Source of the DNA: Psychroflexus lacisalsi
GTDB lineage: Bacteria > Bacteroidota > Bacteroidia > Flavobacteriales > Flavobacteriaceae
Length of the DNA stretch: 64,000 bases
Reading direction: 5' to 3'
Assembly: GCF_020164495.1 (NCBI RefSeq)
Contig: NZ_JAIQYZ010000001.1
Span: forward strand, 1-64,000
Position 1 is the stretch's first letter. Each line of letters begins with the position of its first letter. This document shows positions 15,384-24,277 of the stretch, piece by piece. The translations under genes and the position numbers were made by a program. The notes under the pieces are model-generated. The model was not told the origin of the DNA. It saw only the letters and a program-made list of their open reading frames with translations, and searched no databases.

Positions 15384-16550
15384 GTGAAAGTTTCCAAACG
15401 CATTCTCCCCGTTATAGTTTTTGCTCAGTTTTGTTGCACATCGCTCTGGTTTGCTGGTAATGCTGTGATGAACGAGCTGGTTGTTAACTTCAATTTACCG
15501 TCCAGCGCTTTGGGGCATTTAACCTCCGCCGTTCAGCTAGGATTTATTGTTGGGACTTTAATTTTTGCAGTATTGAGTATCGCAGACCGGTTTTCACCAT
15601 CTCGTGTCTTCTTTTTTTCTGCAATCCTTGGCGCAGGATTCAATTTGGCTATTGTTTGGGAAGACAATACCATGTCAAGCCTATTAGTCTTTAGGTTTCT
15701 GACAGGTTTCTTTCTCGCGGGAATTTATCCGGTAGGTATGAAAATAGCAGCCGATTATTACGAAAAAGGCTTGGGTAAATCCCTTAGCTTTTTGGTAGGC
15801 GCTTTAGTACTTGGGACAGCTTTCCCTCACCTTTTAAAAGACATGACAGAATGATTTCTTTGGAAATCAGTTATGATCGTGACTTCTCTATTAGCCGTTT
15901 TGGGAGGCGTGTTGATTTTGCTTTTTGTACCAGACGGTCCCTACCGGCAAGCAGGTCGTAACTTAAAATTTTCAGCCTTTTTTAGAGTCTTCCACAATCG
16001 CAATTTTCGGGCTGCAGCTTTTGGCTATTTTGGCCACATGTGGGAGTTATATGCCTTTTGGGCTTTTGTGCCTATTTTACTACAAACCTACAAGTCGTCG
16101 CATCCGGAGATTACCTTCAATGTCTCATTATTATCATTTCTGGTTATAGCTATCGGAGGATTATCCTGCGTCTTGGGCGGTTATTTGTCGCAAGGTCTCG
16201 GCACAAAACGGATAGCATTTTTAGCCTTGCTTCTATCCTGTATTTGCTGTTTGGTTTCTCCATGGATGTTGGGCACCGAAAGTGAAATTCTATTTATAGG
16301 GTTTCTACTGCTGTGGGGGATGGTTGTTATAGCAGATTCGCCGCTCTTATCCACACTGGTTGCTCAAAGTGCACCAGCCGAAATCAAAGGCACTGCACTC
16401 ACGATTGTCAACAGTATCGGTTTTGCCATAACCATTGTGAGCATTCAACTTCTCAATACGTTGAGCGTTTGGACAAGTAGTAATTTTATTTATACCGTCC
16501 TGGTCATAGGACCTGTTTTGGGATTGATTGCTTTGAGGAAAAAAAGGTAA
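15384..16550 (+). pseudogene. MFS transporter interrupted by one in-frame TGA
   Basis: A full-length major facilitator (about 388 codons, GTG start). Residues 1-156 read as transmembrane helices 1-5 (VIVFAQFCCTSLWFAGNAVM, the loop AGIYPVGMKIAADYYEKGLGKSL). The frame then hits TGA at 15852-15854 and continues unshifted as FLWKSVMIVTSLLAVLGG and six more helices. A single base change thus divides an otherwise intact gene. TGA is an ordinary stop in neighbouring genes, so recoding is unlikely. Restart at the ATG at 15873 would give only the second half. Either a recent null mutation or a sequencing error. Confidence 0.85.
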
Positions 16551-16620
16551 AAAATTCATTTTGGTCAGTTGTTACTCCTTTTTTCTTCTGAATTTGTTTC
16601 CGTTAGCATAATGAGTTAAG

Positions 16621-16670
16621 ATACATTTCTTAAGGCTTTGTAATGACTTTTAAGATCCAAAGCAATAGGA
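16621..16670. repeat. dispersed intergenic repeat, copy 2
   Basis: The first 22 bases are identical to 8719-8740, and the block TCCAAAGCAATAG that follows matches CTCCAAAGCGATAG in copy 1. GCTTTG and CAAAGC can pair within the copy. Confidence 0.75.
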
Positions 16671-16803
16671 GTTTCAGCAGAAAGTGAGTTTAGAATTGGG
16701 TAAGTAATGCTTAAAAATGAGATTGTACTTCGTCTTAGTTTAAAGTGTATTTTTAAATTAAGAAATTAATCAATCAATATTTGATTTTGCTGATCATCAA
16801 AAC

Positions 16804-17931
16804 ATGAAATACTCTTTTGGCATCGCTTTTCTTTTTTCCATGTGTTGTTGTGAACTAGCATTTTCTCAGGGCACTTTCAGGAATGATAATATTTCAAAAA
16901 CGATCCAGAAAAGCGGCCGCTCTTTTATCAACAATAGAAACATTGCTTCTGTATCCATAGGGGTGTATAAAGATGGAAATACTTATACCCAGCACTTTGG
17001 TAGTGTAGAAAAAAGGAAAACCATTCTGCCAGATGACGAGACCATCTACGAGATCGGGTCTGTTTCTAAAACCATAGTCGGTTATCTGATGGCGGAAGCT
17101 GTACTCGATGGAAAACTCAAATTGGAAGACGACATCAGGTTACATCTGCAAGGCCAGTATCCAAACCTGGAATATAAAGGGAAACCCATTACCATAAAAC
17201 ATTTACTCACCCACACTAGCGGAATGCCCATGTTCCTGCCACTGGAAATGAACGGTGTTTTCGAAAAATTAGACGAAAGTGTACCAGGTTTATACCTGGA
17301 AATGGAAAAGGCTTACGATAAGAAAAAATTTCTGGAGGAGTTAAAGGAGGTTTCGATAAGTACAAACCCAGGGACAGATTATGCTTATTCCAATGCAGGA
17401 GGAGAATTGATAGGACACATCCTGGAAACCCTCTACCAGCAATCCATAGATGCGTTATTAAAAGAAAGACTATCTGCTAAGTATGACCTGAATAATACCG
17501 GCATTAAGCTGGATTCAGTTCAAAAGCAAAAAATAGCTCTTGGCTATTGGATGGACAGTGATTCTCAATCTCCAAGCCAGTTCAATTCACTTTGGGGAAC
17601 AGCAGGCGGAATTAAGATGACAATTGTAGATATGATGCTCTACGCCAAATTACAACTGGATAAAAATAATCCTGTAGTCTCAGAATCTCACCGGTTGCTA
17701 TATGAAGAGGGAAACACCTTTAAACTTTCTTACTTCTGGCGAGTGTGGAACGATAAATATGGCACGTCCTATAACCATCATGGAGGAACCAGCGGAACTC
17801 AAAACTGGCTCTTCATTTTTCCAAAATATGACCTTGGAATATCTATTATTACCAACCAAAGCGGACCTAAAACCCCAAAATTGTTAAGCAAGACCGTAAA
17901 GAAAATGCTTAAGCAACTGACCAAAGGGTAA
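16804..17931 (+). CDS. serine hydrolase of the beta-lactamase/PBP4 family
   Basis: 375 residues with a signal peptide (AFLFSMCCCELAFSQ). Class C-type motifs are in order: SxxK as SVSKT at about 88-92, YxN as YSN at about 197-199, and the K/HxG-equivalent HHGGTSGT near residue 325. Length and motif spacing fit exported beta-lactamase-fold esterases or D-aminopeptidase-like enzymes rather than a dedicated resistance enzyme. Monocistronic. The dispersed repeat with a copy near 33.3 kb follows its stop. Confidence 0.87.
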   Translation: MKYSFGIAFLFSMCCCELAFSQGTFRNDNISKTIQKSGRSFINNRNIASVSIGVYKDGNTYTQHFGSVEKRKTILPDDETIYEIGSVSKTIVGYLMAEAVLDGKLKLEDDIRLHLQGQYPNLEYKGKPITIKHLLTHTSGMPMFLPLEMNGVFEKLDESVPGLYLEMEKAYDKKKFLEELKEVSISTNPGTDYAYSNAGGELIGHILETLYQQSIDALLKERLSAKYDLNNTGIKLDSVQKQKIALGYWMDSDSQSPSQFNSLWGTAGGIKMTIVDMMLYAKLQLDKNNPVVSESHRLLYEEGNTFKLSYFWRVWNDKYGTSYNHHGGTSGTQNWLFIFPKYDLGISIITNQSGPKTPKLLSKTVKKMLKQLTKG

Positions 17932-17953
17932 AACCGGATCAGTTTATTTCGAA

Positions 17954-17985
17954 AATTTTACCAGACATTTAAAAGCCATTAGAGC
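17954..17985. repeat. 32-bp dispersed repeat, copy 1
   Basis: This stretch (AATTTTACCA..., ending AAAAGCCATTAGAGC) matches 33332-33363 at 30 of 32 positions. It lies 20 bases past the stop of the serine hydrolase; the other copy follows the response regulator gene. Confidence 0.7.
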
Positions 17986-18057
17986 ATAAAAGCAATAAAT
18001 GCGGAATTTAAATTTTGGCACCAACCGCTATTGTTCTTATACATTATTGGTGTTCCT

Positions 18058-19113
18058 TTAATTGATTTTCCCCGAGTCTACATCTCTTATAAAAGTGATC
18101 AATCCTGAGAAATAGTTTTCAGGGTCATCAAATTGAGACACATGGCTTCCATTGGTTATCACACTGCGACCATTTTGTACTTCGGTGGCCATCCATTTCA
18201 TATATTCAGGATCCATAGTGTCGTGTTTTGCTCCTAACATTAAGGTTGGAATTTCAATTTCTTTTAGTCTGTCAGAAACATCCCAATCACTTAATGTTGC
18301 ATCATCTGTAATGCCAAATTCACTAGGCCCTTGCATATAGATGTAAATTTCAGGGTTTAGATGTTCAAACATAAGTAGGATAGATTTCGGCCATTCCTCC
18401 AAAGGTTTACGCAAAATATGTTCGGTATAAAAATGTTCCATCAAGAGTTCTTCATACCTCGGATTGGCGTAATCTTTATTAGCTTCTATGGCTTGGATTT
18501 CCTTTAAAACATCGTCAGGTAATTGTGGAGCTAAAATCTCTTGAGCATATTTGTTGTATTCTGGAACACTTGCCACCATATTAGAAACGATGAGTCCTTT
18601 TAAATTTTCCTGATATTTCAGGGCGTATTCCATAGCCAAAATACCACCCCAAGATTGACCTAATAAGTAGAAATTGTCTTTGTTGAGGTTTAAAGCTTTA
18701 CGCACTTGCTCTACTTCTTCCACAAAATGCTCTGTAGTCCAGAGTAAAGGATCATTAGGCTTGTCGCTATAGTAGGAATCAAGCTGATCATAGTAAATAT
18801 ATTCTATCTCTTCATTTGGCAGATAACCTTCAAAATTTCCAAATTCTTCATGGGTTCCACCTGGTCCACCGTGAAGCAAAAGGACTCGCATTGTTGGACT
18901 GTTGCCCATGCGTTTGGTATAGACGTTAAAAGTGCCTATTTCAGTTTCAATAGGAATCATATTGATGCCACCGGTTGCTTGGTCAGCTTTGTTCGAATAA
19001 TCCAAATAACTAGATTTTTCAAGATTTTCAGCTTCAATTGATTTTTCTGCTTTATCAACGCAACTCATCAGTAAGAGTGAAATAATGACGGGGTAGATGA
19101 TGTTTGTTTTCAT
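18058..19113 (-). CDS. proline iminopeptidase-like alpha/beta hydrolase, lipoprotein
   Basis: 351 residues. The lipobox LLLMSC puts the acylated cysteine at 18. The alpha/beta-hydrolase core shows the oxyanion loop HGGPGG (about 80-85), the variant strand YYDQLDSYYSD, the nucleophile elbow GQSWGG (about 152-157), the acid in AKHDTMDPEYM and the histidine in GSHVSQFDDPE. These are the hallmarks of prolyl aminopeptidase/tricorn F1-type enzymes. It probably trims peptides in the periplasm or at the surface. Degraded pieces of a second copy of this gene lie at 20.6 and 22.3-22.6 kb. Confidence 0.88.
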   Translation of the reverse strand: MKTNIIYPVIISLLLMSCVDKAEKSIEAENLEKSSYLDYSNKADQATGGINMIPIETEIGTFNVYTKRMGNSPTMRVLLLHGGPGGTHEEFGNFEGYLPNEEIEYIYYDQLDSYYSDKPNDPLLWTTEHFVEEVEQVRKALNLNKDNFYLLGQSWGGILAMEYALKYQENLKGLIVSNMVASVPEYNKYAQEILAPQLPDDVLKEIQAIEANKDYANPRYEELLMEHFYTEHILRKPLEEWPKSILLMFEHLNPEIYIYMQGPSEFGITDDATLSDWDVSDRLKEIEIPTLMLGAKHDTMDPEYMKWMATEVQNGRSVITNGSHVSQFDDPENYFSGLITFIRDVDSGKIN

Positions 19114-19143
19114 ATTGAATTCGATTTTAAATATTAATTTTAT

Positions 19144-20316
19144 TTATAAATAACTCAACCACCAGTAATGCCGGTGGGTTCTCTTATAATTCCAGTACCA
19201 GACGCATACCGGGTACAGGGTAGCTACTACAAAAACCCACATCAGATACACCCCAACCAAAGAAAGGCCATAGCCCTGAAGGTCTGTTTCGAAAATGATA
19301 AAAATTTCAGAAATCAGAAGCGATGGATCGTAGCCTGTAACATAAGCGACTAGCATTGCCAATGCATGGATGTAATAAATGTGTACGATGTAGAAGAACA
19401 AAGGTACTTTACCAAATAACACAATTAGATTATAAAGCTTCCCTTTAAAATGTTCTGCCCATGCCAGTAGAATTAACGATGGCCCAAGGGTGATGAGTAA
19501 ATAGAGCAATGAAGGCGGGTATTTGGTGACGTTAAAGAATGACATTAACGTTTTGTTGAATTCATCATAATAGATCCAGGGCGTTAAATTACCGTAGACA
19601 TTGCTCCCTCTTATGACAAAAAAGATGACAATGGAGGTTAAGCCTATGGTGATTAATAACTGTCGCCTAACTAAGTCATCATATTGTTTTGAATATAACC
19701 TTCCAAGATGATAACCTAGTGGCATTACAAAAATCCATGGGATAAGGGGGTAAGCGTTTAGAACGGTAATGCTCTCTGATATTTGAATTGGACCCTGCAC
19801 ATGCAAAAGTGTCCAAAGACCCGTAAACGAATCCGCCGTAAAACTATCCAAAGCATTGTGACCAAAAATCACAATCAGACAGAGAACAATCATTAACTTT
19901 TTTTGAACATGAATAAACAAGGCCAAAAACACCATAGAGATGCCTAATAACCAGATAACCTGGAAAAGGATGCTATCAAAATTGAACTGAAATCGCCAAC
20001 CAAACGTCACAATGATAATTTCTACCACGATCAACCATAAGCCACGTTTAACCAGCCACTGACTCAACTCATTTTTGGTTATTCTTTGCTGAACAAAAAA
20101 AGCTGAGGTTCCTGCCAGTAAGACAAAAACAGGAGCGCAAAAGTGCGTAATAAAACGAGTAAAAAATAAGCCAAAATTAGTTTGGTCGATATCCGTAGGA
20201 TCAAAAAAGAAGGTGTCTTTATGAACAAAATCCCTCACATGGTCTAAAGCCATAAGAATAATGACAAAACCTTTTAGAAAGTCTAAAGACTGTATTCTTT
20301 GGGTGGTTGCTTTCAT
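19144..20316 (-). CDS. DUF1624-type acyltransferase-like membrane protein
   Basis: 390 residues with about ten predicted transmembrane helices. The N-terminus SLDFLKGFVIILMALDHVRDFVH is the signature of the DUF1624/heparan-alpha-glucosaminide N-acetyltransferase-like family, with the conserved Asp-His pair in LDHVRD. It continues with FITHFCAPVFVLLAGTSAFF. Such proteins may transfer acyl groups across the membrane to sugars, but the substrate is unknown. It lies upstream of the iminopeptidase gene on the same strand with a 30-base gap, so possibly one operon. Confidence 0.85.
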   Translation of the reverse strand: MKATTQRIQSLDFLKGFVIILMALDHVRDFVHKDTFFFDPTDIDQTNFGLFFTRFITHFCAPVFVLLAGTSAFFVQQRITKNELSQWLVKRGLWLIVVEIIIVTFGWRFQFNFDSILFQVIWLLGISMVFLALFIHVQKKLMIVLCLIVIFGHNALDSFTADSFTGLWTLLHVQGPIQISESITVLNAYPLIPWIFVMPLGYHLGRLYSKQYDDLVRRQLLITIGLTSIVIFFVIRGSNVYGNLTPWIYYDEFNKTLMSFFNVTKYPPSLLYLLITLGPSLILLAWAEHFKGKLYNLIVLFGKVPLFFYIVHIYYIHALAMLVAYVTGYDPSLLISEIFIIFETDLQGYGLSLVGVYLMWVFVVATLYPVCVWYWNYKRTHRHYWWLSYL

Positions 20317-20624
20317 CTATTTAACTTAAACGAGACTTTGTAGAGTTATTTGTTAATTACATACCTAATGACTCTGATAAATATAGTTTATAAATAATTG
20401 ATATATAAGTCGTTGGATCTTTATTGGTTTTGTCAATATAGTTTAGATTCCCTGGATTTTTGTTTCTATCCTCTTCCTGACAGCATGATAAGAAAGCTAA
20501 GTAATGAAGTAAAAAAGTTTTAATATTTGAATATGAAAGCAATTGATTATTCTACTAGTTATAACTACTCAAGCAATTTTGCTGTTTGCCATTACTCACA
20601 TTTAGCGATCTATCTTCGGCATAA

Positions 20625-20710
20625 AATGAGGCCATTTTCAAGAGGTTTTCGCAAAAAGTGTTTGGTGTAAATATGTTCCATCAAAAGTTCTTGTCTTCAA
20701 TAGTAAATTT
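20625..20710 (-). pseudogene. remnant of a second iminopeptidase gene, 3' part
   Basis: The 490-base gap upstream of the DUF1624 gene contains a stretch aligning by eye with 18385-18465 of the intact iminopeptidase gene. Shared blocks are GGCCATT, GGTTT.CGCAAAA, ATGTTCCATCAA.AGTTCTT. It is frameshifted and truncated. A matching 5' piece lies at about 22340-22560; two intact genes separate them. The rest of the gap (20317-20624) shows no convincing frame. Confidence 0.55.
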
Positions 20711-20807
20711 TTCGCTTATTGGTGTAAAGTGTTTCAAATAATTAAGCCGCTTACATATAGTAAAGCGGCTTAATCTTTTATCGTTTTAGACTTCATGATC
20801 TTTGGAT

Positions 20808-21335
20808 TTAGACTTTGCTAAGTCTTGTATCTAATGAGGGACTGATTCTTAGTTTTTTCTTCTTGTTATTTTTTTTTAATTTGACCACAAAGCTCTGCTT
20901 GTTTGGCTTGTCTTTTTTACTGATGCATCTATAGACGACATTGGTGACTTCCCAGCCCTTGTGATCTCTGTATATATCAGCAATAATAGAGTGAGGTATA
21001 GGAATATCTTTAAATCTTTGAACAGCTTTGATAATTTCGCCGTTTTCATTAAACCTGACAATCAAACTACCTTTTTTGCTTTTACAGGATATTGTATAAA
21101 TACCATCGCCCTGTTCTTTTAATTCGTCTATAAATTCTGGTATGTCTACATGTGATGTTAAAAATTTAATTGGATCCTTCCGGAACTCGTCAGGATATGT
21201 TTCTTGTAAATAGGCAGAGTAACCCTGTCTAAGTGATTTCAGCAATAAAGAATTTTTTTCCAGCTGTTTGAGTTCCTGAGCTTGTCCTATAAACAGGAAG
21301 CTCACCATAAATAAATAAAACATTACATTTTTCAT
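20808..21335 (-). CDS. exported PepSY-like protein
   Basis: 175 residues from the ATG at 21335 (another ATG lies three codons upstream). Signal peptide FYLFMVSFLFIGQAQ. The mature part reads KKGSLIVRFNENGEIIKAVQRFKDIPIPHSIIADIYRDHKGWEV, which matches the strand-helix pattern of the BLIP/PepSY-like proteins of Bacteroidota. A lysine-rich C-terminus (KLKKNNKKKKLRI) follows. It is preceded by a perfect TTCTACC/GGTAGAA palindrome and by the Crp-type regulator gene on the same strand. Confidence 0.72.
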   Translation of the reverse strand: MKNVMFYLFMVSFLFIGQAQELKQLEKNSLLLKSLRQGYSAYLQETYPDEFRKDPIKFLTSHVDIPEFIDELKEQGDGIYTISCKSKKGSLIVRFNENGEIIKAVQRFKDIPIPHSIIADIYRDHKGWEVTNVVYRCISKKDKPNKQSFVVKLKKNNKKKKLRISPSLDTRLSKV

Positions 21336-21393
21336 GATTAACAAGTATTAAGATTAATAATACTTAAAGATAATATGAGCAATCTGCGATGAA

Positions 21394-21409
21394 TTCTACC
21401 GGGGTAGAA
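21394..21409. promoter_or_regulatory. candidate operator palindrome
   Basis: Perfect 7-bp arms TTCTACC and GGTAGAA around GG lie about 60 bases upstream of the start of the PepSY-like gene. Position and symmetry suit a dimeric regulator; the neighbouring Crp/Fnr protein is one candidate, although the motif is not the usual TGTGA/TTGAT type. Confidence 0.4.
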
Positions 21410-21457
21410 CAAGACTTAATTAATATGTTAAAGTCTTCGGATATTGTTCTATTTAAA

Positions 21458-22153
21458 TTAAGAGTGGCTGTTTTTCTTCGCCATTTCTAGCAACCTAAGT
21501 AATAATTTTATATCGCTTATTTCAAGACTGTTACGTGAAGTTTTAAGGCAACCTCCCCTTTTTAGTGTTTGGAGATGCCGGTTTACTACAGCTCCTGTTG
21601 AGCCTATCAGCTTGGCTATTTCTTTATCCGGAAGATCATTAATAAGTTTAAGATTAGAAGAGTCATCAAGATTGCGTACTAGGAGTTTTAACAATCGGGT
21701 TGAAACATCTGTAAAACTAATATCAGAAACGTATGACTCCAGCAACCGCATTTGTCTTCCTGCATAGGGTAGTAGCTGCGCATATTGTGCAGGATGATCT
21801 TTCAGCCATTGCCTTAGACGCTCCATGGGGATAGTAAGAACCTTTACTTCATCCAGGCACTCATAAAAAATTTCATGTTCTTGGTTGTCAAACAAACATA
21901 AAAGATCAAAAATATCCCCTTGTTGAAGTAATAATAATGTAATCTCTTTTCCGTTCTCAGCTGCTACCTGATACATTTTTACTCTTCCTTTAAGTATGAT
22001 GTAAGCCTGGAGAGAAAGATTTTCAGAATTCAGAATACAAGTGTTTTTTGTCCATTTCTTTTCATGAAACAGCGACAGAAGTTCCCCGCTGTCTTCCTCT
22101 TGAAGACATTTGAAAAGCGGGCATTTGTTTAATACTTTTTCTAAAGCTTGCAT
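21458..22153 (-). CDS. Crp/Fnr-family transcriptional regulator
   Basis: 231 residues from the ATG at 22153 (GTG two codons earlier possible). Residues about 15-130 form the cyclic-nucleotide-binding beta roll (ILKGRVKMYQVAAENGKEITLLLLQQGDIFDLLCLF). A long dimer helix follows, then the winged helix at about 165-225 (LPDKEIAKLIGSTGAVVNRHLQTLKRGGCLKTSRNSLEI). Cysteines near the N-terminus (NKCPLFKCL) recall Fnr-type iron-sulfur ligation, but the spacing is not that of classical Fnr. It and the PepSY-like gene lie between two pieces of a broken iminopeptidase gene. Confidence 0.87.
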   Translation of the reverse strand: MQALEKVLNKCPLFKCLQEEDSGELLSLFHEKKWTKNTCILNSENLSLQAYIILKGRVKMYQVAAENGKEITLLLLQQGDIFDLLCLFDNQEHEIFYECLDEVKVLTIPMERLRQWLKDHPAQYAQLLPYAGRQMRLLESYVSDISFTDVSTRLLKLLVRNLDDSSNLKLINDLPDKEIAKLIGSTGAVVNRHLQTLKRGGCLKTSRNSLEISDIKLLLRLLEMAKKNSHS

Positions 22154-22339
22154 AGTCACCGGTAATTGAAAGTGAAAGATTTCTGTTGGAAAAATCTTCA
22201 GGTTTCACATGATATCTCAACGTGGATTTAAATACTTTTTTTCTGACTTTGATAGCTAAGATTTCTTTTACGACATCCTAGGTGACTTTGGCATTTAAAC
22301 TTCCCAGACACATCTGATGTATTCTGGTACGCTCTCGAC

Positions 22340-22560
22340 CTTTGGTTGTCCGAGTATTTGGTTTAGAGCTATAACAAGAATTGAATTGATCTTAATTGAT
22401 ATACTGTATCTCTTCATTTGGAAGACACCTTTCAAATTATCCAGACCATTAATGGTCACTTTTGGACCATAGTGTAATTATAAGACCTGCATTTTTAGAC
22501 TGTTTTTCAGGCATTTCACATCAAGAATTTTAATTCGGTTTCATTTTGAATCATGAATTC
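22340..22560 (-). pseudogene. remnant of a second iminopeptidase gene, 5' part
   Basis: The gap upstream of the Crp gene aligns by eye with 18740-18955 of the intact iminopeptidase gene. Clear blocks are TATCTCTTCATTTGG, CTTTCAAA(T/A), the TTTTGGACCA region matching the HGGPGG codons, and ACTGTTTTTCAGGCAT. The frame is destroyed. With the 3' piece at 20.6 kb it describes one ancestral gene into which about 1.65 kb now intervenes. Confidence 0.6.
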
Positions 22561-22577
22561 TAAGTTGTTTAATATTA

Positions 22578-23453
22578 CTACTTAGTCATGGCATCATTGA
22601 GCTTCTTCGTATCAACAAACTGCTGAAAAGCAGTAATTTTCCCATTTTCTAAGGTCCATAAATGAGCGACCTGAGCGTTATAAGCTCTGCCAATTGTCTT
22701 GTGTTTGGCATCGTAACGTAGGGTTGCCAGCACTTTGTTATTGTTCATATTGTGCAACTCGATATCTTCTAAAGTGAAGTAGGCGTGATCGGCTAGCACT
22801 CTGCCAAAAACTCCATTTAAAACCGCATCCGGGCCAATGTATGGGTTGTTATCTGCGTAGGGATTGCCTTCGGCCTCGTTCCAAACGATGTTGGCATCCA
22901 TAGCTCCAATTACGGCGGGAACATCACCAGCAGCAAAGGCTTTGTAGAGACTGTCGATCACGGCAACATTGTGTGGACTGGTCATCAGTTCTGAAATGTC
23001 CCAGTAGCCATGTTCTTTTACAATTTTACCATCAACAAATTGAACCGTCATGTGAGACGGGATATCATAAGTTTGTCCATTAGCTTTCAGCTCGCCTTGC
23101 CATAAACCCCAGAAATTCACCCAAGTTTCACCTTTGTCGGTCACTACCATTTCATACTCTGAATCTTCATCTACGTACTTCCATGATGAAAATAGTGTAG
23201 CATCTTGTTTATTGGTTTCGATGAATTGTATTACGCTTTGACCTTTATCTTTTGTTTTATTGTTATAAATCATTGCCGTATCGGCGTAATGCGTGGCAAA
23301 TTCTTTCCAATCTTGATTTTCATAGGCACTGATCACTTTCTTATAAGTGGCTATTTCCGCGGATTGTTGAGTATATCTTTTGTCTTGGTTGCAGGAAGTA
23401 ATGAAGACCAAAAGCATTAATAATACAGGTAATTGTTTTTTCATTGTTTTCAT
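22578..23453 (-). CDS. lipoprotein with two NTF2/SnoaL-like domains
   Basis: 291 residues; lipobox LVFITSC. Two tandem NTF2-like folds are visible. The first, at about 30-150, runs from ISAYENQDWKEFATHYADTAMIYN to HMTVQFVDGKIVKEHGYWD. The second, at about 165-285, runs from IDSLYKAFAAGDVPAVIGAMDANIVWNEAEGNPYADNNPYIGPDAVLNGVF to HLWTLENGKITAFQQFVD. This fold can bind or isomerise small molecules; no catalytic residues can be assigned. It is the last gene of a five-gene minus-strand cluster, and a decayed copy of part of it lies at 26.6-26.8 kb. Confidence 0.85.
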   Translation of the reverse strand: MKTMKKQLPVLLMLLVFITSCNQDKRYTQQSAEIATYKKVISAYENQDWKEFATHYADTAMIYNNKTKDKGQSVIQFIETNKQDATLFSSWKYVDEDSEYEMVVTDKGETWVNFWGLWQGELKANGQTYDIPSHMTVQFVDGKIVKEHGYWDISELMTSPHNVAVIDSLYKAFAAGDVPAVIGAMDANIVWNEAEGNPYADNNPYIGPDAVLNGVFGRVLADHAYFTLEDIELHNMNNNKVLATLRYDAKHKTIGRAYNAQVAHLWTLENGKITAFQQFVDTKKLNDAMTK

Positions 23454-23481
23454 TTTTACTGGTTTTTGAGGTTAGAATATT

Positions 23482-24261
23482 TTATAAATTCGCTTTGTGT
23501 TGACCACCATCTACAGCAAGACAAGTGCCTGTCACCCAACTGGCACAAGGCGACACTATGAATGTGGCAACTTTGCCTACTTCATCTGGTTTGCCTAATC
23601 TTCCTGACGGAATTGTGTTAAGTATCTTGTTATAAAAAGGTGGGTTTTGGGTTTTAGTTAATTCCCACAATCCATCTGGAAACTCTACTGATCCCGGAGC
23701 GAGAGTATTTACCCTTATGTTCTTTGGCGCCAATTGAATAGCCATGGTTTTAGAATAACTGATAAGCGCTGCTTTTACGGCAGCATAAGCTGGCGGCGAG
23801 CCTGCCTCCAGACCGGAACCTGATGAAATAAACAGAATGCTACCTTGGCCGGCATCAAGCATCCAGGGAATGACTTTTCTGGTTGCTTTAACGCTACCTA
23901 AAAGATCTACATTGATGGAAGTTTCCCAGTCTCTATAGTCATCTCCTAAACTCAAGGCTGAAACATTATTCACCAAAATATCGATGTTTCCGAATTGGTC
24001 TTTTACTTTATCAAGGAAGGTGTCTAATTGCTTGGTGTTTCCAATATCGCATTTGAGTGCAATCACTTTTACGCCTTTTTTAAGCAATTCTTTTTCAGTC
24101 TTTTTTAAGGCGTCTTTACCACGGGCACAAATAGCGACATTAACTCCTTCTTCGGCAAGATGCAAAGCAATACTTCTGCCGATGCCCTTGCTACCTCCTG
24201 TAATGACGGCATTTTTTCCTTTGATTTGTAAATCCATATTTCCAATGTCTTTTTGATTCAT
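23482..24261 (-). CDS. short-chain dehydrogenase/reductase
   Basis: 259 residues, a classical SDR. The cofactor loop is TGGSKGIGRS (about 18-27), the structural motif is NNVSALS (NNAG-like), and the catalytic residues are Ser of SSGSG (about 147-151), Tyr of PPAYAAVKAAL (about 160) and Lys four residues later. The C-terminus has the usual GRLGKPDEVGKVATFIVSP and WVTGTCLAVDGG. An Arg in ICARGKDALKK suggests preference for NADP(H). Gap of 16 bases to the alcohol dehydrogenase upstream and 28 to the NTF2-like gene downstream: one operon. Confidence 0.9.
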   Translation of the reverse strand: MNQKDIGNMDLQIKGKNAVITGGSKGIGRSIALHLAEEGVNVAICARGKDALKKTEKELLKKGVKVIALKCDIGNTKQLDTFLDKVKDQFGNIDILVNNVSALSLGDDYRDWETSINVDLLGSVKATRKVIPWMLDAGQGSILFISSGSGLEAGSPPAYAAVKAALISYSKTMAIQLAPKNIRVNTLAPGSVEFPDGLWELTKTQNPPFYNKILNTIPSGRLGKPDEVGKVATFIVSPCASWVTGTCLAVDGGQHKANL

Positions 24262-24277
24262 TATACTAACCAGGTTA

